From the NCBI GenBank assembly GCA_947172415.1, contig OX359200.1, positions 5,148,501 through 5,212,500 on the forward strand: a stretch of 64,000 nucleotides of DNA, read 5' to 3'. A program made the position numbers and the translations under genes. This DNA comes from Chondrosia reniformis (lineage: Eukaryota; Porifera; Demospongiae; Chondrillida; Chondrillidae). Positions within the stretch are counted from its first letter, which is position 1. Each line of letters opens with the position of its first letter. Shown one piece after another: positions 44,401 to 56,744 of the stretch. The notes under the pieces were generated by a model. It did no database searches and was not told the origin of the DNA. It saw only the letters and a list, made by a program, of their open reading frames with translations.

Positions 44401-47189
44401 GGGACTCCATAGTCTTCTATATATGAACCTATTTACATGCATATATTGTTAATAAGCACTCAGTCTAATATGCAAGGTTGTGCTAAAGGAAGAGCATACC
44501 TAACTCATACTGTAAGTAGTTAACAGCAACTGTGAATACCATTTATAACAACGTGTAGTGTCACCTCAATAATCTGCCACAATTGGCCATGGTTCAATGA
44601 GAAATGTGGTGGATTAGTGAAGTTGGTAATTACTTAGTTCAGAGACTTTAATTAATTAAAATGGTTGTTTTCACTAGCCGCTGCAAACAGTGGCACAGTC
44701 CCACCAATTAGATAGAATGGCAGATTAACCAGCTGAAGAAAAATGGCTGCATGTTAAAGAAACTTTTGTAGCTGTATCTGGTATAAAATTGACATTATGT
44801 ATTAAAACGTTTAGGTAGCACTTACAATGTTTGTATGATTGAACAGATTATTTGGTGAAAATTACATATTAACCCTTTATGCGCGAGATAATTACGTGGG
44901 CGTAATAATCACCAGAAGCGATATTTAATTGTCACGAGGACACCATGAGGCAGGAATTAAAATTCGTCACCTCGATAGGAATGTGGCAACTCTTTATGAC
45001 GGTAAAACTTTGATGCCGATTTTTAGCCATATTTTGTTGCTCTATTGGCTTCTAAGATGCTCTAATTTTCGAGATATTACCTCTTTTAGTGAAGAAAGTA
45101 AGCACGGCTATGTTTTCTAAGTTCCTTCGGGTAAGAAGCTTTCTCTGACTATCTACGGAAGCAAATTCGGTCAGGAAGAGCCCTGGTTATCCTTTTGTAA
45201 CGGTATATCTTTATGTAGTCTCTTCAAAGCCCTAGAACATTGGAGAAGCGTCGTAGCCTCAAACAAATTGTTTATCAAACCGTCAAGTGAAGCGTGGCAA
45301 GCAGAATAAGGCGCACAAATAAACCACCGTCTTTAGTCTTTGTATCGCCAACATTTCAGCTGCAGCAGTGTTATGTAGCTCTGTAAATCTTACTACAAAA
45401 CGTCCATGGTATCTTTGACGCAAATATGCGGCACTCGCTATTGAAGATACCTAATTAATTGACGCAAATATGCGTCACTCGCGCATAAAGGGTTAAATAA
45501 GTAACTATATTTCATCATCAAAAAGCCTGTTAGAGGCAGAATTGTAAGGAGGTAGTGTGTATATACTCTATCTGTACAAACGAATTCATTCAGTGGAATG
45601 CTTGTGCGGCTGACAGACTAAAGAGGGGCAGATAATTGAGGTGACACTCTATATGAATTGTCTAATTTGAAACTTATACCTTTTTACTTTAGCTAACAAG
45701 CTGGAGCATCCTTTTTAAGCCTACATCTCTCTTATGGAATCTCTCTTGTCAAGTCCAAACTATTATTACTGTATTAATAAAATTATCTTACTGATCACAT
45801 TAGAAATTTAAATACATTATCCATCTTTGATCATCTTTAATTATCCAGGGAGGTGTTTCCTGTTCCTCCAATCTCTGGGGCCCAACCTGCAGTATGGATG
45901 ATGTCATCTGTAGAGATGTGAACTTACCTGAAATGCAAAGAAATGATTGGATATGGATAGAAGGCAAGTGACAGCATACTTTAATGTTTATCCTTGGTTA
46001 TAGTGTTATTACATATACGTACATATGTAACTTTGTGTCTATGATACAAAGTTATAATAGTATTATGGATAATCACTGGAAATGTTAAATCAGCCAACCA
46101 GATTACAAACTATTTCTGCATGCACACTGCCTCAGAGGCAGAGTATGAGAGCTGTTACGGTATTTTGCATGTCTTTTTGTGAACTTTAGATCTTCACTTC
46201 ACTTCACGTATCTTATTTATACTGGGTGACCCATTAGCCAAGAAGGCTACTTTTCATGGGTCCAGCTTAATGAACAGAAGTAAATCAGATAGATAACAAA
46301 ATTTGTAATTTTAAATCAAAGAATCTAGTCTCTACAAAAGAAATCTAGTTATTCTTCATGCACATGTTACCGCCATCTTGATTTATATATCATGTTGAAA
46401 TATGCTTTTAACCAGAAATAAGAGAAAGTATTTGCCTTACACAGTGGATATCTTTTTAATCAGTTTATACTGTTTATATTTTATTATTATTATATTCTGC
46501 AGACATGGGGTCTTATTCCATGTGTGCTGTAAGTGGATTCAATGGATTTGCTGAACCAAGTGTCTACTACTATATTCATGAAGAACAGCTGTAAGTGTTC
46601 ATGGAACCTTGTGTACTGAAACAGTCTCAATATACAAGCTTTTTGCCTCCACATACATACGTAGGTATGCATGTCAGATATAAATTTTAGAAATATGTAT
46701 GTAATTAAAAAATTAGTGGGGCTGCAGTCTCCATATTTAAATTACTTGGCCTCTTTGTGGGGCTTATATATAGTCTTTAACTTTAACGATTCTGGATGCT
46801 TTAGTAACCTCAATTGCAAAGTTATATACAAACTTTAAGAATGATAGAAAACTGTTTCCTGAAAGCAAAATATATAAAGTGTAATAGTAATTGTGAATGA
46901 ACTACACTGTATCTATGGGATGAGTGTAACAACTGGATGTAAGATAGGGACAGCCCCTAAATATCATACACATAAAATATATCTAAGTGTGAATCCAATC
47001 TTTACTTGACAATCTTATGTATAGTGTGTCAAATTATGTTAACAATATAATACATATAAATTACATACTGATTACCGATATATTATAATAAATTTAAAGT
47101 ATATACCTTTCTCTAACACTTCTTGCAGGCAGTCTCTAATTGATATGGTATCGAGTGCTGATCTGAAAGGGATTCGGCTGGTATCGTGA
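41451..47189 (+). CDS. Ornithine-decarboxylase-like PLP enzyme (fold type III), complete, 9 exons
   Basis: ODC makes putrescine from ornithine in the cytosol. Exons 41451-41463, 41534-41761, 42251-42413, 43238-43465, 43529-43850, 44266-44358, 45849-45963, 46503-46590 and 47129-47189 give 436 residues. Conserved are the Schiff-base lysine in AVKSN (K83), the stacking histidine in SFHLGCG (H213), DIGGGF (249-254), the pyridine-nitrogen glutamate in AEPG (E290), D326, the catalytic cysteine in WGPTC (C363) and Y392. Three differ from animal ODC: the phosphate-binding Ser of HVGSG is Cys (216), the Arg of AEPGR is Ser (293), and the Asp after the catalytic Cys is Ser (364). There is no PEST-like C-terminal extension. 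It may be an ODC, a related decarboxylase or a regulator. Intron 7 uses a GC donor (GAAG|gcaagt at 45964). The last three exons are duplicated at 56745-57917. Confidence 0.9.
42597..42735 (+). repeat. R245 dispersed repeat, diverged partial copy
   Basis: GGAACTAAACCTAGTGAAAG, then CTCCACTGGACAAGACAGC, then CCCTTCATCAGTGACCCTGG follow in R245 order. It lies in an intron of the ODC-like gene. Confidence 0.65.
44558..45647. repeat. Larger inverted-repeat element enclosing the piggyBac-like element
   Basis: GTGTCACCTCAATAATCTGC (44558) has its reverse complement with one mismatch at 45627-45647 (GGCAGATAATTGAGGTGACA). The two 21 bp termini are 1.09 kb apart with the TTAA-flanked element between them. 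Only the right terminus is present in the duplicated copy near 56566. Confidence 0.6.
44873..45492. mobile_element. Non-autonomous piggyBac-like element (620 bp, TTAA flanked)
   Basis: The element begins CCCTTTATGCGCGAG and ends CTCGCGCATAAAGGG, perfect 15 bp terminal inverted repeats. It is flanked on both sides by TTAA (44869-44872, 45493-45496), the target duplicated by piggyBac transposases. Near the right end GACGCAAATATGCG occurs twice in direct orientation. The interior has no intact transposase; the longest frame is about 60 codons. It lies in intron 6 of the ODC-like gene. Confidence 0.8.
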
Positions 47190-47472
47190 ATGTTTAGGTT
47201 TTAGAGAAATTTGTACTTATATTTATACTGCAGTGGAATACAGTTTATGCAAAAGCTAACAGAGATTTACTAAATATGCATGTTCGTTAGTTATAGCAAG
47301 TAGGCCAGTATATATAAGTTACATTTAGCTATTACCGTAGAAATACCGGTACCTATATCACTCGTATACACGCAATATTTTACAGTCTTTACAAAACGTA
47401 AAAAGACGTATAATCGAAATCAAATTGTTGAGCCGTTTGACCTCTAGTCGAAGTGCAGACTTTCCTGGAGAG

Positions 47473-50400
47473 ATGCCACCAAAGGTTTTTTCTACCAAAT
47501 TTGTTTTCCTCTTTTGCATGATAACGGCCGCTAGTAAGTTAAGAGGTAATCGATAAACCTTAATTGGGTCTATATTATATATTCGCCATACTGTGTAAAG
47601 CTGATCATGAGCCATTACATGTTAATCGTAGGAACTAGTGCAATTTAACCACATCTATAGAACTCACTTAAGTTTAAGCTTGTCTGCTTCTTATTAAATT
47701 GCGACATAGTATGTTATTTCTAATACATGCTGTGTAATAGATATCATAATTATGATAATGATCATGGTTGACTCTTGTATTGTGTACAGTACAAGTTACT
47801 GCATCTCAGCCAATTACTGTTACAGTGGGGAGTATTAGTGATTCAACCACTACAATCACTGTAACACCTACCATTGGTCAATCAGTAGAGCTGCAGTGTA
47901 GTGGGAGAGGTGTAGGTAAACAGTGGTACACGACAGGAAGCCAGGTAATACTCACTCCAAATGAAATAAGTACAAGTGCTGGAGTTACTAGGATATTGGC
48001 CTTCTCTTCATTCACTCCAAGTCATGCTGGAACATACACTTGTTTGGTATCTCCTCCTGGTGATACTCAGACAAAAACAACATACCCTGTGGTACTTGGT
48101 GAGTCTATATGGTAATCATTCCTATAAATGTTTGATGTATGCACATCCATTGAGTTTAGATTGCTACTGCATGTACATGTATGCACAAGTTTGTAAGTGT
48201 ATTATTTTAAACATTCAAACAAATTTATTTCCAAATGAAATTTACCATCAATTATCTGTTGCAGTGGTAATGGGCTATGTGCCTACATAAGCGGTTATAG
48301 ATACTTTCATGTTGATGTGACACTAAGATCTAAGAGAATATTAATAGATAACTGATCCATTAATTGTTGATTGTATCCACTGGTAGGTGTATAATTATTG
48401 ACCTACTGTACATATATAGTTAATTTGGCACAAGTATTTAGGATATTGGGCATATATATGCATGTATATAACTTGCAGATTATTGGCCTAATGTATGTGT
48501 ATGCACTGCTTACTACACTATATAGGCTATAGCATTAAAATTACTGTTTTGATGCGTAAGATTCAGTTATACATTTGTCGTTGAGGGTAAATTGATTTTA
48601 TCAGAAGTGTTGTGACAATGTCTATTTAGCACTCAGTTTTGCTGTTTTTAACCATATGCACCAAGTAAATTGCAAATCCACCCAAACCGCTGTGTACAGA
48701 AGGCATTAGAATGAGAAGAGAAAGAACTACCAGCAGCATGTTTTGGAGACTGAATGTGGGTCTTTTCTCAACAATAGGTGGCATGCACGGGCCCTGCAAC
48801 TCATAGAGATCCACAGTCATGTACATTCGGGGTGCACGATCAACCTCAAATGGACCTGGCAGATCAGTAATACACGACAACCCACTTGACCTAGCGATGT
48901 GGGGCTCAGCTGCTAGATGCTACCATTATGTTGCACATCAGTATTATGTTATCATCAAATGGTGTATATACCATTTTCAATTATTATTATATAATTACAA
49001 TGTCTATTTATAAACTCTGTAGTTAATCCATCAGCAACTAACACCTTAACAGTTGGAAGGACTGATGATCCAACTACTCCTATCACTATAACACCTACCC
49101 TCAGTCAACCTGTAGAGTTGGAATGTGACAGACAGACTACAGTGAAGAACTGGTACACTGATGGAACTGTAGTAACCAACACTCCTGGAGAACTTGCTAC
49201 TTCAGCTGGAGGAGTTAGAACACTATCTATTTCATCATTCAGTCCATCTCATGCAAGAGGATACACATGTACTGTGATTGGAGGTACATCTACTGCTTAT
49301 CCTGTTTTACTAGGTAAGTGAGGCAATAATTTAAGGTTTTATGGTTCATATTTATGTAATGATAAATGATAGATAAGTTTATTGGAGCTATCTGCAGTGA
49401 AAATCGAGCTAGATTGAACGTTTCATCCCATAGGTCTTCATAGGTAATAATGAGGAAAGGATTACAGCAGTTGGTTTAAATAGAAAAAGTGACAGGAGTT
49501 GAAAATTGAATAAAATGCCAAAATAAAAAATTAATTTCTGGTGTTAATTGATTTATATATATTGTCTGTCAATATTGTAACTATACAGTCAAACCTCTAT
49601 TATCTGGTTGTCTAAGTGAAGGTTTGTAATATACATATGTTGCCTGTCAAAAGTGCAAAGTGTGTTCATGTTTCATTTAACTATACATTCAACTTAAATG
49701 GTTAAAACTGACAAGTGAATTGCATGATGGCAACTGGTTAAGATGGCCCCTCCCACTGGAATGGACTGAGTATTTGATTATCAGTTTCTGATAAAGAGAA
49801 TAACCACAATTTGTGTAAATAGAGACTACAGTCGAACCTCGTTAAGACGAAATTCAAGGGATCTACTCAGAAATTCATATTATCTGATCACTAAATTTGT
49901 GTAAAAGTAATTGAATTAATAATTTGATTGTTAATGTAAACATGATTAAATAGTAAGGATTTATATAACTATATATGTACGTATGTAAACATACAATCAT
50001 CGAAATTATCTTTTATATGAATCATCTTTTGACTTTCTGAACATCTTAAATCAAGATTAATAATCCTTTTGTTGTTGGACATTTGTGTCTATACTTTCAG
50101 AACTGCTATACCTTTATATATAAGACTTGCCCCTTCCTGCATGGGAAATGAAATAATTGGATCAAGTGTCTATACAAAGAAGACATAGTGGTACATAGTC
50201 ATGATTACAGCTCATAAAGAAGACCCATTGTACAGTGGTAAAGCAATTATAATATGCAATAATAAATTGAATTGTGTTCCTAGATGATTAATGAAATCAA
50301 ACGATGATCCTGCTAAAATATCTATTAATGATGTCTGGAAATGTGTGGAGTCATATTTTATTGCTTTCCGTTGCCACAGTGACTCCACCTCCAGTACCTG

Positions 50401-53400
50401 TAATATCTCCACCATCTCAAGTCCAAGGTGTAATGGTAACTCGAAGTGGAACATCCTTGACTGTTTCATGGACTGCAGTTACTGTAACTGATCCAAAGTA
50501 TGCTATATTATATGTAGTCAGATATTCAACTGATAGCGGTATTCGGACAGATCCACCATCTGATGCTATGAAGAGATCGGGAATCAGTGCTACATCAACT
50601 ACACTGACTGGACTTCAATTAGATACCATCTACTATGTTTGGGTAGCAGCTGAAATCCTTGGTGCTGGAGTGCAAGGACCTTACAGTACAAGATTTCCCA
50701 ATGAAGGTATATAAAGTTACATGTTGTAGATTTATTAGATGGATAGACAGAAGTATCATCTATAATATGTTTATTTTACTGCAATCTTAAGTATAATTAA
50801 CCAATTAAGCATTATTGTTATATACATATGTATATTACTATTATAATGATGGCTTCTATATTCATACTGAAAATAAAAACAATTGTTGAATTTAAAGCTG
50901 TCATATTACTATTGCTCTAGTATATATCATTTATAATTTGTATAATTTATTCTAATAAAACCACAGCAAGCTTTCAAGTGATAGTTACTAGGGGGACATT
51001 GGATGGATTTCCATTCTTAGCAATCTCTTGGAATGGGGAGGTGGAATCCAGCATAACTTACATTGTGAGGTATTCAATTGATAGTGGTACTGAAACAGAA
51101 CCACCATCTGGAGCATCCACTGTATCAGGAATCCTAGATTCACCCGTAACACTAGTCAATCTTACACAAGGTACAACATACTACATTTGGGTAGCAGTTG
51201 TTAGGAATGGTGAAGAGTCACCTTACAGTAGAAGAGTGTCAGAGACCACTTATCAAGGTTTAGTTTATAAACATAGATATGTATTTAATTCTTGAACTGT
51301 ATATATAGGTGTTTACTGTAAATATCCTTCACTATGAAGATAAATTGAGCACTGCAGCTTAAAGAAACACAGTAATACATGCATTATTATACTGCCTAAA
51401 TCACTTGAAGGAGCTGACAAGTTGGCCCAAAGAAGATGCTGACTAACCGGATCTGTCATGTTAATCTGATTCAGAACTTGTACAGTGAACAAGGATACTA
51501 TTGCCTCACTACGTACCTATGTATGAATATGTACGTATAATATTTCATTTTACTAATTACTGTCTGTATATCTATGTATTATATAGCCCCTCCAGTGGTC
51601 CAAGGTGTTACAGTTATTCCAAATGTGACTAAAATAAGTAAATCTCCATCCTTGATTGTTGAATGGTCTGCTCCAGTTGGGGATGACATCACTTATGTAG
51701 TCCTCTACTCAACTATTAGACTGACTAATCCCCTGCAGGGTGCGGTGGAGAGGGAGGCATCTTGTCCCTCAATCTACCTGTCTGGTCTCATCAGAGGTAC
51801 AAGGTATTATATCTGGGTTTGTGCAGTGGCTAATGGTCTTCATGGACCATACAGTAGAGTAACCATGGCTACCACAGTAAACTGTAAGTAATACGTACAT
51901 ATATACTGTATCGACAATAGAGTGCTATTACTGTATATATATGTATATAAATCAAATAAGAATTAAAAATGAAAAAGGAATAGAGATGACACTGCTTGTA
52001 GAATTCAGCAAATCTAGAAATATGATTACAAGATATTGACTATATTTAGTGGACCAGTGCTATATTCTGTCATAAGGTTATACATACAGTAGTTCCTTAG
52101 TCATGGCAGGGTGGACATTTTTTCATGTCAACTTCAGATTTTGTGGGCACCTTTCCAATCATTGTATTTATTAGTATACTGTATAACTTACGTATCTTAC
52201 TAAACTTACCTGTGTGTAAGTACTTTTCTTTTTAATGTTATACTGTGTGCATACAATTCAAATGTGAAATGTGATTATTAAGTATTCCTATATATAATAC
52301 AGTTCCAGGTTCTCCAACAGCTCCTGATATTACTCCTCCATCTGAATCATGTGAACAACTGATGATAACCTGGAAAGCACCATCTATCACTGGAGGACTA
52401 CCTGTCAAGTATAAAGTATATGCCAACAATGAAACCCTGTTGTTATTAGATTCCAGAAATAAAGTCACCTTTACTGGTCTAACAGCTAACACGCAGTACA
52501 CAGTGAGAGTAGTAGCTTTCAATGACTTGGGAGACGGAGGAGAAGTGACAGGAACAGGGAAAACTAGACCTAAAGGTTTGCTATACTAATTTATGCCATG
52601 GAACCTGCATGTCTGTACTATATAGTCCAATCACCAATATATAGTTTATAATACTATATATTACCTAATTTTAATGTCTAAGACTTGATTAAAGCGACCA
52701 TTTCATGCCAAAACTGTCCTATGGAGAAGTGACTATTCAGAGAGGTTACATACAAGTCCATCTTTATAATGAATTGTAATATCTAATAAAGATGTATTTA
52801 AGTTAGTCATTACCTAAATTTATTTGCAGGCTTGATAGCAGTCAAATTGTCTACATCTTTTGCAACACAAATTGCTGTTGACATAGCTACAGCGTCTGAT
52901 AGTCCATTGAATCTGTTCATTTGCACCATTATGCCAAATAATAACCTCCCTCAGTCAAGACATATAACTGGTTCTGAAGCTAAATATGTTGTGGATGGAC
53001 TGAGACCAGGAGTGCATTACACTGTCAAATGTACAGCTTCATTTAATGGAATACAATCTTGTGAATCCGTCAGTAATTCATTAGGTATGAAAGATATATG
53101 TGTATATGCTGAATGCATAATGTATATTTCAATGATGTATAGAGATGCACCAGATCTAGATTAATATCAGAGAGATAGGATTTACAAAGGTTCACTTCCC
53201 AGTGCTTCTGCAATAACATTTGTACAATATACAGTACAGTATGTTATTCTGATACTGTAAAGGCCTCATTGCTGCATAGAGGGTACTGATTATTGAAAGT
53301 TGTTGAGTGTAATTGCAGCAACTGGATACACAATGAACAATTCAATTATTTCCAGGATATTTCGATACGGAGATCTTTCTCAACTAGTATAAAACCAATA

Positions 53401-55757
53401 AACTGACATGACTGGAAGAAACTCTTACTAAACCCTTATTATGTTCTGCTATATATTTTCTACGTATTTCCACCACATACGTACGTATATTATTAAATTC
53501 CTATTCTACATATTTCTACCACATATTAATAAATTCTTATTACTCTAGTAACACCAGCATTACCACCGCAAATCCAGCCCATTTCTATTACTATACCAAT
53601 AAGTACAACACCTACTTTGATAATCTCATGGGATCGCATCATAAACTACGACTACCAGGTGACATACACTGTGAGGTATTCAACAAGTAGAGGTACTACA
53701 ACAGAACCACCATCTGGAGCACCAACAATATCAGGAATTACTGGTACATCAACTGCAGTGACTGGACTTGCTCAAGGTACCACCTACTATATTTGGGTGA
53801 AGGCTGTAGCATCTGTTGGTGATGGACCTTACAGTGCCAGAACTCAAACACGAACAATAAGAAGTAAGATCCTTAACCGTTTATGTACCTTAATTTGTTG
53901 TATATATAAGTACCTTATATAGTTTATACAATTTTAACACATATATGGATAATAATATATAGCAATATATATTATTGGAAATCGAATGTGTATAATAAAT
54001 TGTGAATTACAGGTGTATATACGTAAGTAAAACATATTTGATAAAACTTAAGATATACAGACTTGTATATACAGAATTACCGAGGTGTCAAATCAATGCG
54101 CATTAAAAGATTATGGATGCAGGCTAAAGTCATAATCTCAGAGATATAAATAAATTCACTTCCTGATCTACGTTCTGTACATAATTTACACTACAATCAA
54201 TAATATTTATATGTATATGAAGATTTAATATAAATGGAATGTATATATATAATACTAATAATATAAAGTACATGTACATACATATTCATGCATTATACAA
54301 TATCCTTGTTTACTGTACTAGTTCCAAATCAGATTAACATGACAGATGTGGTTGTAGTTAGTAAGTATCTTCTTTGGTCTAACTGGTCGGCTCCTTCAAG
54401 TGAGCGTCCAATTCAGCACTATGAAGTGGAGTACAGAGCAGTAGATAGTGGATCAACTGACTGGAACAGAGTATCAATGAACCCAACTACGACATCAGCT
54501 GCCTTAAAGAACCTTAAACCAGGAACTACCTACCAAGTGAGAGTGAGAGCTGTGTCTGATGTTGGAAGTGGAGAATGGAGTATCATAGTTAGTAGGACTA
54601 CTTTTAATGGTACGTATGTTACTATAAGCATTGGACAGCTAATCTTGATATATTCTTCTTTGTGTGTAAACGTTACAAGTTATTCATGTAGTGTTGATAA
54701 AACAACAGTTTTTATAAGAATGGCATAATTTTGACTGTTAGTATATGTATATACGTATCTGTTTCCCTGCTTGATATAATAGCATACATATATATATTTA
54801 CTATCAGTAGTATCAGTGAAAGTATATCTAATGATAGATGGTATGTGTGTAAATTAAGATATCTCTATAATTGTGTTTACAATTATAGAGTAACCATTGT
54901 ACTGTATGTTTATAAAATGATTTAAAGCAAGTGTAGACATGAAAACTGTAACATACTGTACGTGTCCACATGTTCCACTCAGATACCGATGAGTGTGAAA
55001 GTGATAATGGAGGATGTCAACACATCTGTGTGAACACAATTGGATCGTACTACTGTTTGTGTTTACCAGGATATACATTTCATGAAGATGGGCACACTTG
55101 TGTGATGTGTGAGTAGGTATATATACATGCGCATATTCAATAACTCTGAATTAATTGTATGTGTGAGTATAGATACAGTGTACATGTATACATACGTGCA
55201 TACGTACATACATACATGTACAGGTACAGAAATCATAGTTTTGTATATTCAATATAACTTTTTATAACCTTTCAGATGAAGAGATTTCTATAAACTTTGA
55301 AATGATCAGTGTTTCTGGAAGAGAAGGACAAAGACTGGTTCTTGCTGTAAAAAGAATAGGATGGAGAGAGCACCTTTATCAGTACCTGTTAGCATTCTTC
55401 ATCTCAACACAAGCCTTCCTAATCAAGGTATAAAGACTATATTGTGAATTACCTTATGTTCCTTGGTAATTTGTATAGAATATAATTAGTGTTATATATA
55501 TTAAGATTAAAATTACAAATAATTCAGTTTTGCACCTTATATAATACACAGCTAATGAGGGTGACTATTCTCTGTTAACAAAAGCACTGACATTCAATTC
55601 TATCTATGCATCAAATGAGAGACAAGTGGTTGCCATAGATCTGATTGAAGATGGTAATGAAGGGGAGGAGAATGAACTGTTTTATGTCCTTCTTCATCCA
55701 CCTCCAGAAGTACAGAGCAAGACAAAATTAGTCACTTGTGTTATTCGTGTCGGTTGA
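47473..55757 (+). CDS. Receptor-like gene A: signal peptide, 2 Ig, 7 FN3, calcium-binding EGF, Calx-beta
   Basis: Exons: 47473-47533 (signal peptide, [20 protein letters not shown]), 47790-48098 (Ig1), 49023-49313 (Ig2), 50380-50706, 50967-51257, 51587-51883, 52303-52575, 52830-53084, 53549-53863 and 54322-54609 (seven FN3, the fifth atypical and Cys-containing), 54983-55108 ([15 protein letters not shown]), then 55276-55427 and 55552-55757 (Calx-beta, ending TGA). Every boundary up to the Calx-beta is phase 1, so each of these domains is one exon. Ig domains keep the Cys pair and Trp (LQCSG, WYTTG, YTCLV). FN3 domains keep YTVRYST and [13 protein letters not shown] strands. I see no transmembrane segment, so a secreted or matrix protein is likely, or more exons exist downstream. 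In exon 55276 the frame breaks at ~55,345-55,370: [18 protein letters not shown] precedes it, while [16 protein letters not shown] lies in another frame, as if one base were lost. Function is unknown; adhesion or recognition is inferred. Confidence 0.85.
49589..49870 (+). mobile_element. Two pogo/Tigger-like terminal fragments in the intron before FN3-1
   Basis: TA-CAGTCAAACCTCTATTATC at 49589 and TA-CAGTCGAACCTCGTTAAGA at 49828 both look like pogo-superfamily ends in the same orientation, without recognisable partners or transposase. In copy B neither end is preserved at the matching place. Confidence 0.4.
50003..50100. repeat. Partial foldback-family fragment
   Basis: ATTATCTTTTATATGAATCA, then CTTTTGACTTTCTGAACATC resembles one arm of the 1571/36005 family. 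The equivalent is present in copy B at 62486-62580, so it came before the duplication. Confidence 0.45.
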
Positions 55758-56507
55758 AACACTTAGTTGATCTTCTTAGCGTATAGCTTTTGTAAGCTTA
55801 CAGCATCATTTGGAATTTAAGTATTTAGGCCGTACACCTGTGTGAACAGCTGCATATATACAAGTTATTCAAATGAGTATACAGTATAGTCTCACAAGTG
55901 TACATGTGTATTGACATTAATTGTCACAATATATAGATTAGTGACACCTACGTATATATTACCAGGAAAGCTTGCTAACATTCTTCTTTCCAATAGTACT
56001 TTTTAAATTTACTAAAGCTATATAGAAATTAGTTTTAAAATGGTTGCATGTATTTGTACACAATTATAATAATTTGTGTATATGAAACAACACTGCATGC
56101 AATAATAACGAAAATAATACTCATTCGATATACTTTATTATGCGTACTGTATGCTATGCTTAAAATATGAATATACTTGTATACTTGTTAAGATTTGATT
56201 GGTGATTTGAACAAATGGGGCTGGGTCTCTGATTATTAGCTTGTTCAAATCACCAATATAATATACCATAAATATACCAAATAATAATACATTGAACAAT
56301 GATGGTCATAACCAGCTGTCCTGGCATATATATATATATATATACGTATATGGTCAGCAATATATATAATGCTTCTTTCGGTTCTTTATACTTCATTAGG
56401 TTTGAGTTACAAAAAATTGTCCCTATTCACACTATATATTTCATCACTTATCAGAACAAGCATATATAATCTGTGTATCACAATCTCAGGACTAAATCAA
56501 ATAAAAT
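55758..56507. other. Intergenic segment ending at the duplication junction
   Basis: No coding sequence is seen. A hairpin with 17 bp arms (ATTGGTGATTTGAACAA at 56198 and its inverse at 56241) flanks GTCTCTGATTATTAGC. A related GTCTCTGATTGTCAGC phrase occurs at ~29995. A pure TA run lies at 56328-56342. The tandem copy starts at about 56,508. Confidence 0.55.
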
Positions 56508-56744
56508 TTTATGATTCATTCAGTGGAATGCTAGGTAGATTTGTGGATTTGGCAGACTAAAGAGGGGCAGATAATTGAGGTGACACCATATCTGAATTGT
56601 CTAATTTGAAACTTATACCTTTTTTACTTTAGCTAACAAGCTGGAGTATCCTTTTTAAGCCTCTCTCTTGTCAGGGTCCAGATTAATTTAAAATATTAGA
56701 AACTTAAATACATTATCCATCTTTGATCATCTTTAATTATCCAG

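Larger units (their letters stand above)
45584..56507. repeat. Tandem segmental duplication, unit A (~10.9 kb)
   Basis: From ATTCATTCAGTGGAATGC (about 45,585) the sequence is repeated beginning at about 56,508 with the same order of features: the last three exons of the ODC-like gene, the signal-peptide exon, two Ig exons and the FN3 exons. Introns align closely, in places with about 1% difference by hand count. Confidence 0.88.

Noticed and set aside
48626..48880. Minus-strand 84-codon ORF between the Ig exons
   Set aside because: It is not preserved as an open frame in the duplicated copy (near 59360-59760) and has no splice support.
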